This document shows positions 17,326-25,458 of a stretch of 64,000 nt of DNA, one piece after another. This DNA is from Deltaproteobacteria bacterium (GTDB taxonomy: Bacteria > Acidobacteriota > Thermoanaerobaculia > Multivoradales > JAHZIX01). A program made the translations under genes and the position numbers. The stretch lies in contig JAHZIX010000008.1 of assembly GCA_022601195.1 (NCBI GenBank), forward strand, positions 184,572 through 248,571. Reading direction: 5' to 3'. The notes below the pieces were generated by a model. It made no database searches, was not told the DNA's origin, and saw only the letters and a program-made list of their open reading frames with translations. How positions within the stretch are numbered: the first letter of the stretch is position 1; every line of letters starts with the position of its first letter.

Positions 17326-19239
17326 ATGAAGAGATATTTGCTGCTGACGGCAGCGCTTTTATTGCCGTCTTTTGTCTTCAGTGCTACAGAGCTGGCTGTC
17401 GAGGTCGATGGAGCTGCCCTTCGAAGCTCAGACCTTCACCTCAAAATCACTGTCGGCGATGTGCCGGCGGGTCAAGAAGTAGACGTCTCCGTCGGAACCA
17501 CCGACCGAAACCTAGAGACGTTTCGCCTGACCGCAGGCGAGCACGAGGTCACCGTAGAAGATCCCGGCTTGGGTTCCTATAAGGGCGATCTCGTAGTGAG
17601 TAGCGCCGGAGCTGAAGCCAGGACCCGTATTGGCACCCTCCCTGACTGGTTCTCTGTACTACCAGCTCTGGTCGCGATCCTCCTAGCTCTATTTTTTCGC
17701 GACGTTCTGCTGTCGCTCTTCTCCGGTGTCTTTCTCGGAGCCCTCTTACTCAATGACTGGAACCCTTTCGCTGCTATTGGCCGGACCATCGACCACTTCA
17801 TCGTCGATGCCTTGATCGATCCGGATCACGCCAAAATCCTCATCTTCTCTGCCCTCTTAGGGTCCATGGTCGGAGTGATGAGCAAGAGCGGCGGCACTCT
17901 TGGCATCGTTGAATGGCTGAGCCCCTATGCCACCAACACTCGGCGGGGTCAGTTCGCTACCTGGATGATGGGTTTGTTGATTTTCTTCGACGACTACGCC
18001 AATACGCTGATCGTCGGCTCTACCATGCGACCGATTACCGACCGCCTCCGGATCAGCCGCGAAAAGCTCGCCTATATCGTCGACTCCACAGCCGCTCCAG
18101 TAGCCAGCCTCTTCCCGATCTCAACCTGGATCGGCTTCGAAGTGGGCCTCCTAGCTGCGGCCTTCGCAGATCTCAACATCGGCTACGACCCTTACCTCAC
18201 TTTCGTGGCATCCATTCCCTTTCGCTTCTACCCACTCCTAGCCCTGGTCTTTGGTCTAACGGTGGCGCTGAGCTGTAGAGACCTGGGCCCCATGTTGAAG
18301 GCGGAACGCCGCGCATTTCGGACCGGGGAAGTTTTGGGGGGCGCTCAAACTGCCCTGGCGGACTACGAAGTCTCCGACATGGCTCCACCGAAGGGAATCA
18401 AGCACCGGGCCATCAACGCCCTTGGCCCCATCATCACGGTGATGGTGGTCACTTTGCTTGGGCTCTACCGAACCGGCGCAGCAGGCCTCGAGCGGGCAGC
18501 TGACCAGAGCCTCGGGTCCTGGTTGCGAGAAGTCTTCTCCAACGCCAACAGCTTCGACACCCTCCTGTGGGCGAGCCTTTCAGGTGCCCTGGTGGCGATG
18601 GCATTGGCGGTAGGCTTCAAGTCTCTGACTCTTTCCCAGGCGATGAGTGGATTCGTGGCGGGCCTCAAGGCGATGCTCTTGGCCTTCGTCGTCTTGGTCC
18701 TGGCTTGGTCCATCGGCGCGGTTTGCTCGGAGCTTCACACTGCCGACTACCTCGTCGGCCTGACCCAGGGCTTTCTCTCACCGCACTTATTACCCGTGCT
18801 GGTATTCGTTTTGTCCGCTGCGGTCGCTTTCGCGACAGGAACCTCCTGGGCCACCATGAGTATCCTCATCCCGCTCGTGGTGCCCATCCTTCATGGTTTG
18901 GCTACCACTGCAGGCCATATGCCCGGCGACTCGGTATACACCACTCTGCTCCTGGGAACGGTTTCTTCAGTCCTTGCCGGTGCAGTGTGGGGAGACCATT
19001 GTTCTCCCATCTCAGACACCACCATCCTGTCCAGTATGGGCTCCGGTTGTGACCATATCGCCCATGTACGCACCCAGCTCCCCTATGCCCTCGGCGTAGG
19101 ATTCCTTGGGATGCTCGTCGGGGATATCCCAACTGCCTTCGGTATGAGCCCATGGCTGTCCTTTTTCTTGGGCGCCACCGTTATCGTTGGCGGTCTGATG
19201 TGGCTGGGCAAGAAAAGGGACGAACCAGAGGCCGCCTAG
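17326..19239 (+). CDS. NhaC family Na+/H+ antiporter with N-terminal extracytoplasmic domain
   Basis: A 637-residue membrane transporter of the NhaC family, likely exchanging sodium for protons or small metabolites. It has a signal peptide (MKRYLLLTAALLLPSFVFSA), an approximately 85-residue beta-rich domain outside the membrane, and then at least ten transmembrane helices from about residue 108. Family motifs include ALLGSMVGVMSKSGGTLGIVE, FFDDYANTLIVG, PISTWIGFE and WGDHCSPISDTTILSS near the end. The start lies just after the hairpin at 17274-17320, which hides the ribosome-binding site. The extra N-terminal domain is not part of canonical NhaC. Substrate is inferred from the family only. 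Confidence 0.92.
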   Translation: MKRYLLLTAALLLPSFVFSATELAVEVDGAALRSSDLHLKITVGDVPAGQEVDVSVGTTDRNLETFRLTAGEHEVTVEDPGLGSYKGDLVVSSAGAEARTRIGTLPDWFSVLPALVAILLALFFRDVLLSLFSGVFLGALLLNDWNPFAAIGRTIDHFIVDALIDPDHAKILIFSALLGSMVGVMSKSGGTLGIVEWLSPYATNTRRGQFATWMMGLLIFFDDYANTLIVGSTMRPITDRLRISREKLAYIVDSTAAPVASLFPISTWIGFEVGLLAAAFADLNIGYDPYLTFVASIPFRFYPLLALVFGLTVALSCRDLGPMLKAERRAFRTGEVLGGAQTALADYEVSDMAPPKGIKHRAINALGPIITVMVVTLLGLYRTGAAGLERAADQSLGSWLREVFSNANSFDTLLWASLSGALVAMALAVGFKSLTLSQAMSGFVAGLKAMLLAFVVLVLAWSIGAVCSELHTADYLVGLTQGFLSPHLLPVLVFVLSAAVAFATGTSWATMSILIPLVVPILHGLATTAGHMPGDSVYTTLLLGTVSSVLAGAVWGDHCSPISDTTILSSMGSGCDHIAHVRTQLPYALGVGFLGMLVGDIPTAFGMSPWLSFFLGATVIVGGLMWLGKKRDEPEAA

Positions 19240-19552
19240 GCCTTCTCACCGGATTCCTTTCGCTCCGTAGCTACCCCTTCTGCTCAGCAGCCTGAGACGG
19301 TGAAGCTGCCTGTAGACACAGAGCCTTCGTTCCAAGACCGAGGTCGGCGTATTATTGGTCCTAAGAAGAAGGGCGCGGAGAAGAGGACGTTGAAGATCGA
19401 GGGTGATTTGCTCCCCGAGTAGAAAGCCGGCGAGCTACAGAGCCCCCTTTCTTCCCTACCCAGAGGACTCCTGAACGGCTACGGCGTGAAAAGGCTTCAG
19501 CCGGTTCAGATTGCGCTTCTCGAGCGATCTGTGCCCCTCAAGAAATAGCCGG
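19240..19552. other. Intergenic region between convergent genes
   Basis: A 313-bp stretch between the antiporter stop and the DUF4388 stop. No gene or clear terminator was recognised. In the antiporter's frame the sequence stays open for 60 codons after its TAG (to a TAG at 19420-19422) and encodes a Lys/Arg-rich segment. That length is not far beyond chance, so it is recorded only as an observation. Confidence 0.4.
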
Positions 19553-20647
19553 CTATCGACTGGAAGAGGAAAAAAGACGGTTCCACCAGCTGGTCTTTTC
19601 CAGACCTCTGGATTCGAGTTCTTGTGGCGAGGCAGGCAGCAGAGCCAAGGTCCCCTTCCGCAACTGTTCGACCAAATAGTCCCAACTCCGAAATGGCTGA
19701 GAGCCTCTTGGGATGAGCGAACTGAGTCGGGTAGCGCCATCGAAGCTGCCAGCTATCTCCCGAAGATCTTCCGGCAGAGAGCTCAAATCGTCGGCTGAGG
19801 GATCCTGAATCCAGATGGGACGCATATGTCCTAGGACCCCTAAGGGCAATGAATGAGAGTCGTCTCGGCCGACGGACTGCTCTTCTACGGCTTGTTCGAG
19901 CAGGAGGTCGTAGACATTGATCTCCAGGCTAGTCGTCTCGAGCGCTTCCCCTACCGCTCCTAGGTCCAGCACCTCCGTCATGCAGAGGTTGTAAGCCCCC
20001 TGCAAGACTCGAAAATACGATCCTTTGATACGCCAGTGAATCTTCGCCAAGGTTTTCTCACCATCAACGACGTCATGAATTCTCTGCTGAACCGGAAGGA
20101 GGTTCACCCCAGGCCAAACGGGACCTCGGCACAAGACCACGTTGTCATGGGGGAATACTTTCCGAAAGCGGGCGAAATCGTCGATCCATCTCGAACCCTC
20201 TAGCACCAGGGCCATGGTTTCGATGGGAGACGGCAGAATCTCTTCTTCCGGCGGAAACTCCTCCTCGAAATAGAACACGCCGTGGTTCCAGAGGAAGAGG
20301 CCACATACCGAGTCTGAAATCTGCTGGCTGAGGGTCTCCTGGACCTGGTCCTCCGTTAGCAGCCCCAACTCCGTGAGGGCCAATCCCAATCGTTTTCCGG
20401 ATCGAGTGCAATAACTTAGAGCATCCACCAACTGAGCTTCGTTGAGGTAGCCGTTGAGGAGCAAATGTTGGCCGTAGTAGTCTGCTGGGTCATCTGAAAG
20501 GCAGGCGACTACTGAGCCATTGCGAAAATAGACTCGCTTCTGCCTACGACTGCGACGGAACACAAGGGCGCCCGTGCGGCGCTCATTGTGAGCCCATTGC
20601 AGGAGTTCGCTCGGGGGAAAGGCAACGAGGCGACCAGAAAATTCCAT
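19553..20647 (-). CDS. DUF4388 domain protein
   Basis: A 364-residue cytoplasmic protein. The first 85 residues (MEFSGRLVAFPPSELLQWAH and RRTGALVFRRSRRQKRVYFRNGSVV) match the DUF4388/PATAN pattern, found in signalling proteins that regulate gliding, surface sensing or exopolysaccharide. The middle part (about 70-150), with HLLLNGYLNEAQLVDALSY and LGLALTELGLLTEDQVQ, resembles the type II secretion GspE N-terminal (MshEN-like) helical unit. The C-terminal half is unassigned. It is transcribed divergently from the barrel protein gene at 20716. The regulatory role is family inference. Confidence 0.85.
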   Translation of the reverse strand: MEFSGRLVAFPPSELLQWAHNERRTGALVFRRSRRQKRVYFRNGSVVACLSDDPADYYGQHLLLNGYLNEAQLVDALSYCTRSGKRLGLALTELGLLTEDQVQETLSQQISDSVCGLFLWNHGVFYFEEEFPPEEEILPSPIETMALVLEGSRWIDDFARFRKVFPHDNVVLCRGPVWPGVNLLPVQQRIHDVVDGEKTLAKIHWRIKGSYFRVLQGAYNLCMTEVLDLGAVGEALETTSLEINVYDLLLEQAVEEQSVGRDDSHSLPLGVLGHMRPIWIQDPSADDLSSLPEDLREIAGSFDGATRLSSLIPRGSQPFRSWDYLVEQLRKGTLALLPASPQELESRGLEKTSWWNRLFSSSSR

Positions 20648-20715
20648 AACGCCTGCATCATAGCCGTCGCCGTAAGGCGTGACAACGCCGAAAGAGAAGA
20701 CTATTCTCCCTGGTC

Positions 20716-21729
20716 ATGGACTTCTTACGCATGACTCGCCCATTCTCCCTACTTCTGATAGGTGCCGTTCTTCTTGCCAATGCCATCGAAGCACAAGCGC
20801 CACCCTGCAAACCTTGCGGTGGGGTACACGTTACAGATCCCACTGCCGCTGCCCAGGCCCTGAACGGTGCGCCTCGCCTGGAAGACCAGGTTCCCCTCTA
20901 TGTAGCCTGGTCCGTAGAGCTGGCTCAAGCAACCTCCGCGGCCTCGAATACGACCGAGATCGTCAATGCCGGTGCGGTGCCGTGGCTAAGACTCCGATTT
21001 CGTACTCCGAGCCCGATCTTGGAACATGCCGACCGATTTGCTGAAGAACTGGCCGCAGCCACGGAAATCGCCCAGGGAACTGCTCCAAGAACTCACTTCC
21101 AAGTCATTTGGCAGCCGGAATCAAAATCTTCCTCCGACGCCGGCACTAATGCCAGCCCCCTGTCCGCTGAACAGTATGCCTATCTCTTCAAACGTGTATC
21201 GGTAGCCTTGACAGGGGTTAACGCCGAGTCCCGGGTGATCACTGCTCCCCTGCCCAGCGATCTCTCGTTCCTGGAGACGTTCTACGGGGAGGAGACCGCA
21301 GCCTACCTGGACGGTCTCGCCTTCGGACCGACCTCACCAGCCCGCTTGGCACCCATTTTGAGCCGTGCCTCGGAGCTTGATCCGGGCCGCCCGATCGTGC
21401 TCGATGGCGCTCCCTGGCCCCAGGATCCCTGGCTCGTGCTCTCCGACGCAGCTCGTTGGACCGAGGCAGGAGCCTCCCTGGTTCTATTCTCGGTAGATCC
21501 ATCGACGCCTTTGGATAACGAAGACTTCCTTCCTCTGAAGATCTTGGCTCGAGAATTCCAAGGAGACCTCCCTAGACCCTCATTCGAAACCCAGTGGTGC
21601 CACAGAAGCCTGGAGCTTTGTGCGTGGGGAAGACTTGAGCCTCCGGATCATTGCGAGGAGCCCTCCAGGGGCGGACAATCTGGACCTCATCTTTCCGGAC
21701 AATCAGCTCAAGCGGCCTCGGCGCATTGA
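20716..21729 (+). CDS. Secreted protein, 5' part of a frameshifted gene
   Basis: The first part of what appears to be one gene with 21620-23701. A signal peptide (residues about 1-26, LLLIGAVLLANAIEAQA) is followed by CKPCGGVHVTD and an alpha/beta region of about 265 residues that could be a TIM-barrel-like fold. The reading frame makes sense up to about residue 291 (21588), ending LPRPSFET; the last 46 codons look like out-of-frame sequence. Dropping one C from the CCC run at 21590-21592 joins it to SGATEAWSFVRGEDLSLRI in the next frame. The true product is probably about 995 residues. I do not recognise a function. Confidence 0.75.
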   Translation: MDFLRMTRPFSLLLIGAVLLANAIEAQAPPCKPCGGVHVTDPTAAAQALNGAPRLEDQVPLYVAWSVELAQATSAASNTTEIVNAGAVPWLRLRFRTPSPILEHADRFAEELAAATEIAQGTAPRTHFQVIWQPESKSSSDAGTNASPLSAEQYAYLFKRVSVALTGVNAESRVITAPLPSDLSFLETFYGEETAAYLDGLAFGPTSPARLAPILSRASELDPGRPIVLDGAPWPQDPWLVLSDAARWTEAGASLVLFSVDPSTPLDNEDFLPLKILAREFQGDLPRPSFETQWCHRSLELCAWGRLEPPDHCEEPSRGGQSGPHLSGQSAQAASAH

Positions 21730-23701
21730 CTCCATCAGCGGTGAGGCGGAAGATCTCTTCGGCCAAAAGCGAACCGAAGAGGGCCTCGCCTTGAACCTCT
21801 CATCTCCGTCCGAGGTCGTGCTACTGACTCTCGACCGTATGAGTGCGGAGGAGATCGAAGGTCTCCAAGGTCTCGAAGAGCGACTCACCGTGGCCGACGA
21901 ACGCCAGATCCCGGTGGAAGAAATCCTGCGCCGACTCCAAGGCTTCGATGATGCCCAGGCGAGGCGCCTGCAACACTACCGAGCTCTCAACACGACTCAT
22001 ATGCGGTTTCAGTTTGGTACCGGAGTCCAAGGGCTGGAAGCGACTTTCGAAGGCGACTTTTTCTTTCGTCAGGGACAGGGATTCGACTGGGCCTGGCAGA
22101 CTTTTTTCGTCAACGGAGTTCGCTGGAGAGGGAAGAAGTTACCGGAGATTCCCCTTGTCCAGCCCGAAAAAGCGGCTGCTCTGCCTCTGGAGATCCATTT
22201 TTCCAAGGAGTACTCCTACCGGCTACGGGGAACTGAGGTTGTCGACGGACGGGATTGTTGGATAGTGGACTTCAACCCCAACGCGGACCCCCTACCTGGA
22301 AAGACTCTGCATCGGGGGTCTGTCTGGGTCGACCGAGAACACTTCGGTCGGGTGCGCACCCGCGCCCTTCAAGTGGGCCTGGAAGGAGAAGTTCTCTCCA
22401 ACGAAGAGACCTTCTACTTTTCTCCGGTGACTCCTACAGGAGAACCTGGCCCCTGGACTCCAGATAGTTTCTGGCTGCCCACTCGGGTCGTTGGACAGCA
22501 GCTGCTCAGTGTCCTCAATGCAACTACGGTAGTGGAGAAAGAGACTCTACTCACCGCCATCGACATCAATAGCGACGGCTTCGAGGAGCAACGCCAGGCG
22601 GTGCTCGATTCTGAGACCACTATGGTCCGAGACACCGACAAAGGCATGCGCTATCTGGTCAAAGACAAAGAGTCCGGTGAGCGGGTTGTGCAAGAGGAAT
22701 TCCGAAAAAACCGTGCCTTCGCCCTCGCTGGAGTATTTTGGGACGAATCCTTGGATTTCCCGCTTCCCCTAGCCGGTATCGACTACTTTTCCTTCGACTT
22801 CAAGGGAACCGGCAAGCAAGTGAACATCTTCTTTGCCGGTGTCTTGTTGATCGGCAATATTGCTGACCCAGATGTTTTTGGCAGCAAATGGGACGCGGGG
22901 GCCAATCTCTTTGCCTTTGCTATCTCCAGTGGCAACACCGTCTTTCGAGACGGCCGGGAGAGCTTTGCCGAGGAGATCGACTCACGACCAGCGAGCTTCT
23001 CTCTCTTCCTCGGCAGACCTCTGGGAAGCTACGGCAAGCTCGACCTGACCTACTCCTTGAGGCGAACAGATTTTTCCACGGCCGACGAAACCGACGACAC
23101 CTTCGCCTTACCGACGGACCACTTTACCCACGTGGCCCAGATGGAGCTCAAGTACAACCGGTCCGGCTTCCGTTTCGTTGCCGAGGGCAGCCACCACATG
23201 CGCTCCGACTGGGAAGCTTGGGGTTTACCAGGAACACCCGAACGAGACTCCTTCAACGAAGATACGAAAGAGTACGATCGATGGGGGGCCGCCATCGCCA
23301 AGACCTGGTGGTTGCCGAAATTTCAAAAAGTCGGCGTCGAGTTGGAATACAAGGATGGCCGTAATCTCGACCGCTTCAGCAAATATGAGTTCGGAATCTT
23401 CAGCGATATTCGGGTTCATGGCTATCAGCAAGATCGCGTCCGCGCCGACCGGGCCTGGGGCGCCCATCTCTCCTATGGCTTCGAGGTCGGCGAGCTACTA
23501 CGTCTGCAATTGGTTGGAGACGGCATCTTCGCGACCGATGCAGAGGCTGGCTTGGAAGATGAATTCCTTGGCGGAATCGGCCTCGAAGGGACCTTTCTTG
23601 GCCCTTGGCAAACGATCGTAAGGATGGACCTAGGCGCCGCCGTAGCGGGGCCGGATGACGGCTTTGCTGCCATGTTGACCTTTCTCAAGCTATTCCGGTA
23701 G
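21620..23701 (+). CDS. Outer-membrane-barrel-like protein, 3' part of a frameshifted gene
   Basis: The second part of the gene begun at 20716; the GTG at 21620 is only a nominal start because coding potential continues upstream in this frame to about 21590. About 690 residues: a helical segment (MSAEEIEGLQGLEERL), a long beta-rich domain with aromatic-Gly pairs, then from about residue 400 alternating hydrophobic strands (FAFAISSGNTVFRDG, FSLFLGRPLGSYGKLDLTYS, MELKYNRSGFRFVAEGS) ending MLTFLKLFR. This looks like a C-terminal beta-barrel in the outer membrane. Family unknown. The Smr gene follows after 9 bp. Confidence 0.8.
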   Translation: MRGEDLSLRIIARSPPGADNLDLIFPDNQLKRPRRIDSISGEAEDLFGQKRTEEGLALNLSSPSEVVLLTLDRMSAEEIEGLQGLEERLTVADERQIPVEEILRRLQGFDDAQARRLQHYRALNTTHMRFQFGTGVQGLEATFEGDFFFRQGQGFDWAWQTFFVNGVRWRGKKLPEIPLVQPEKAAALPLEIHFSKEYSYRLRGTEVVDGRDCWIVDFNPNADPLPGKTLHRGSVWVDREHFGRVRTRALQVGLEGEVLSNEETFYFSPVTPTGEPGPWTPDSFWLPTRVVGQQLLSVLNATTVVEKETLLTAIDINSDGFEEQRQAVLDSETTMVRDTDKGMRYLVKDKESGERVVQEEFRKNRAFALAGVFWDESLDFPLPLAGIDYFSFDFKGTGKQVNIFFAGVLLIGNIADPDVFGSKWDAGANLFAFAISSGNTVFRDGRESFAEEIDSRPASFSLFLGRPLGSYGKLDLTYSLRRTDFSTADETDDTFALPTDHFTHVAQMELKYNRSGFRFVAEGSHHMRSDWEAWGLPGTPERDSFNEDTKEYDRWGAAIAKTWWLPKFQKVGVELEYKDGRNLDRFSKYEFGIFSDIRVHGYQQDRVRADRAWGAHLSYGFEVGELLRLQLVGDGIFATDAEAGLEDEFLGGIGLEGTFLGPWQTIVRMDLGAAVAGPDDGFAAMLTFLKLFR

Positions 23702-23710
23702 AAGACTCCG

Positions 23711-24001
23711 ATGACCGACGAGAGCTCCTACTGGAACGGAGATCCCATCGTTCTGCCCATCGAGGACGTGCTGGATCTCCATTCCTTTCGACCCAAAGAG
23801 GTTTCGAGTGTAGTTCGGGACTACCTCGATGCAGCTTACGAGCAGGGTCTACGGGAACTGCGCATCATCCATGGACGAGGCAAGGGAGTCCAGAGACAGA
23901 CCGTTCGTACCCTTCTGGCGCGAGACCCTAGAGTCAAGGCCTTCGGAGATGCACCCTTGGGTGCAGGGGGCTGGGGAGCCACTTGGCTCGAAATGGAGTA
24001 A
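23711..24001 (+). CDS. Smr domain protein
   Basis: A 96-residue protein made almost entirely of an Smr domain, the small MutS-related nuclease or DNA/RNA-binding module. Key motifs are VLDLHSFRPKEV (DLHxxxxxEA-like) near residue 22 and the glycine-rich IIHGRGKGVQR (HGxGxG) near residue 55. The C-terminus with GAGGWGATWLEM fits the end of the domain. It starts nine bases after the barrel gene, so the two are probably cotranscribed. Single-domain Smr proteins have reported endonuclease activity in some bacteria; that activity here is inference. Confidence 0.92.
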   Translation: MTDESSYWNGDPIVLPIEDVLDLHSFRPKEVSSVVRDYLDAAYEQGLRELRIIHGRGKGVQRQTVRTLLARDPRVKAFGDAPLGAGGWGATWLEME

Positions 24002-24353
24002 GGAGGAAGCCAGGACTTAGGAGAACCTCGGGCAGCCCCCTTCCAACTTAGGGGAGCCGCCTACAATCATCCTCAGCAGAGGCTACTCCCTTCCCTTTCA
24101 GGTTCGCTCCCTGGCGAATGACGAACCCGCTGAAGCCTATATTCGGTCGCCTACGGCCCCAGTCATCGGTGTAGCCAGTGATTTCAGGGTCCGGGCAAGG
24201 CCGGAAAGGATCCGTGGGACGAACCCATCGTTTGGCAAAGGGAGACTGACCATGGGCCGGTGGCACACCGATGAGCTGTCCTTGTATGGCCTGGGAAGCC
24301 ATGGATTCCGCAGGAAAGCTCACCAAGAACCCTCGACCCTGCCTTCTGATCCA
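24002..24353. other. Intergenic region with a possible gene remnant
   Basis: A 352-bp stretch between the Smr gene and the convergent DUF1835 gene. On the minus strand, 24048-24326 is open for 92 codons and contains DDWGRRRPNIGFSGFVI, which loosely resembles the end of a formylglycine-generating-enzyme-like (SUMF1) domain (RxxxNxGFR). No ribosome-binding site or full domain is present. It may be a decayed fragment or chance similarity. Confidence 0.25.
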
Positions 24354-25328
24354 TCAGACTCCTTGAACGACCCTCTCCTGCTCATCGTCCCATCTCCAAG
24401 GAACTTCCTTCCCCAGCATATGGAGCCCTCCCCACCATCGATTTATTCCAGAGAGAGCCAAGCGATCTTCCTTGCCCTCCAGAACCCGGTGCCCCACCTC
24501 GGTGAGGACCACCCGCGCGTCTTGGGGCTCGCCGGACTCTGCCGGAATCTGTCTCAGGATCGGCTCGACTCCACTGGCTAGGTCGTCTAAATAGCTCCAG
24601 AATGGTAGATCCGCCATATACGGGCTGGCCTCTAGTTTCTGTTGAGCTGCAAAGAGATGCCCTGCTGAGACCTCCCCTCGAGCGGCGATCTCGACGACCT
24701 GCTGTTCGGTGCGAGACAGGCCATTGTGCACCGAGGGTAGCTGCTCCAGATGTCGTCTCAGTGCTTGACTGAGGAATGGCAGAACAGAGGTGTCTTGGGC
24801 CAGCAACTTCACCAGCCTCTCCGGGCTAGAGCTGGTGAAAGCTTCCCAGGCCTGGGAACCTAGATCCAACTGCATCGATACCACTGGCCGAGCCTCAGGC
24901 ATCAGCTCCTCGAGTTGTTTCGGAGAAAGCTGGCCTAAACCCACGAAATTCTCGACTTCGTGATGTCGATCGATACAGATCATCTCCAGGGAGCTCTCGC
25001 CTAATTCCTGCTTTCGGAACCAGGAAAACAACTGCAGCAACTGCAATTGATCGTAGAGATCGTGCTCGAACCAAAGAACCACCCTAACGTGCTCCCTCCA
25101 ATGCTCCAGCATCTCGTCTCTTTCCTGGAAACTCTCTTGAATGTCGTGCAGGGAACCCCAGCCACGGTTACTGAGAAATTGAGCTCGGACGCTACTCATC
25201 TCCCTCAGGGTCAATCCTGGCGGCACCGGCCCCTCATGAAGGACGTCTCTCCAAGCAAGAACACGCCCTCCCAGGCCAGTGCGGCGTAGGCTCTCAGCGG
25301 CAACATCTCCGTTCGTGATCGACAACAT
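24354..25328 (-). CDS. DUF1835 domain protein
   Basis: A 324-residue cytoplasmic protein. The N-terminal third (MLSITNGDVAAESLRR, then LAWRDVLHEGPVP and VVLWFEHDLYDQLQLLQLF) matches DUF1835, a family of unknown function often found near regulators. The rest is helical, with RTEQQVVEIAARGEVSAGHLF resembling a helix-turn-helix-like segment and a C-terminal part typical of DUF3658-like extensions. It is divergent from the acyltransferase gene at 25459, with 130 bp between them that should hold both promoters. No function can be stated beyond the family. Confidence 0.85.
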   Translation of the reverse strand: MLSITNGDVAAESLRRTGLGGRVLAWRDVLHEGPVPPGLTLREMSSVRAQFLSNRGWGSLHDIQESFQERDEMLEHWREHVRVVLWFEHDLYDQLQLLQLFSWFRKQELGESSLEMICIDRHHEVENFVGLGQLSPKQLEELMPEARPVVSMQLDLGSQAWEAFTSSSPERLVKLLAQDTSVLPFLSQALRRHLEQLPSVHNGLSRTEQQVVEIAARGEVSAGHLFAAQQKLEASPYMADLPFWSYLDDLASGVEPILRQIPAESGEPQDARVVLTEVGHRVLEGKEDRLALSGINRWWGGLHMLGKEVPWRWDDEQERVVQGV

Positions 25329-25458
25329 AGGTTGGAAGAAATAGTAGCAGCCCGCCTACTCAGTCACCGACTTTGCTTGGCCTACGACTCTGGGACGAGA
25401 AAACGGGCCCTCATGAAACCAGCTCTCGGTTTGCCTCCGAGTACCTGTCTGTGTACTC

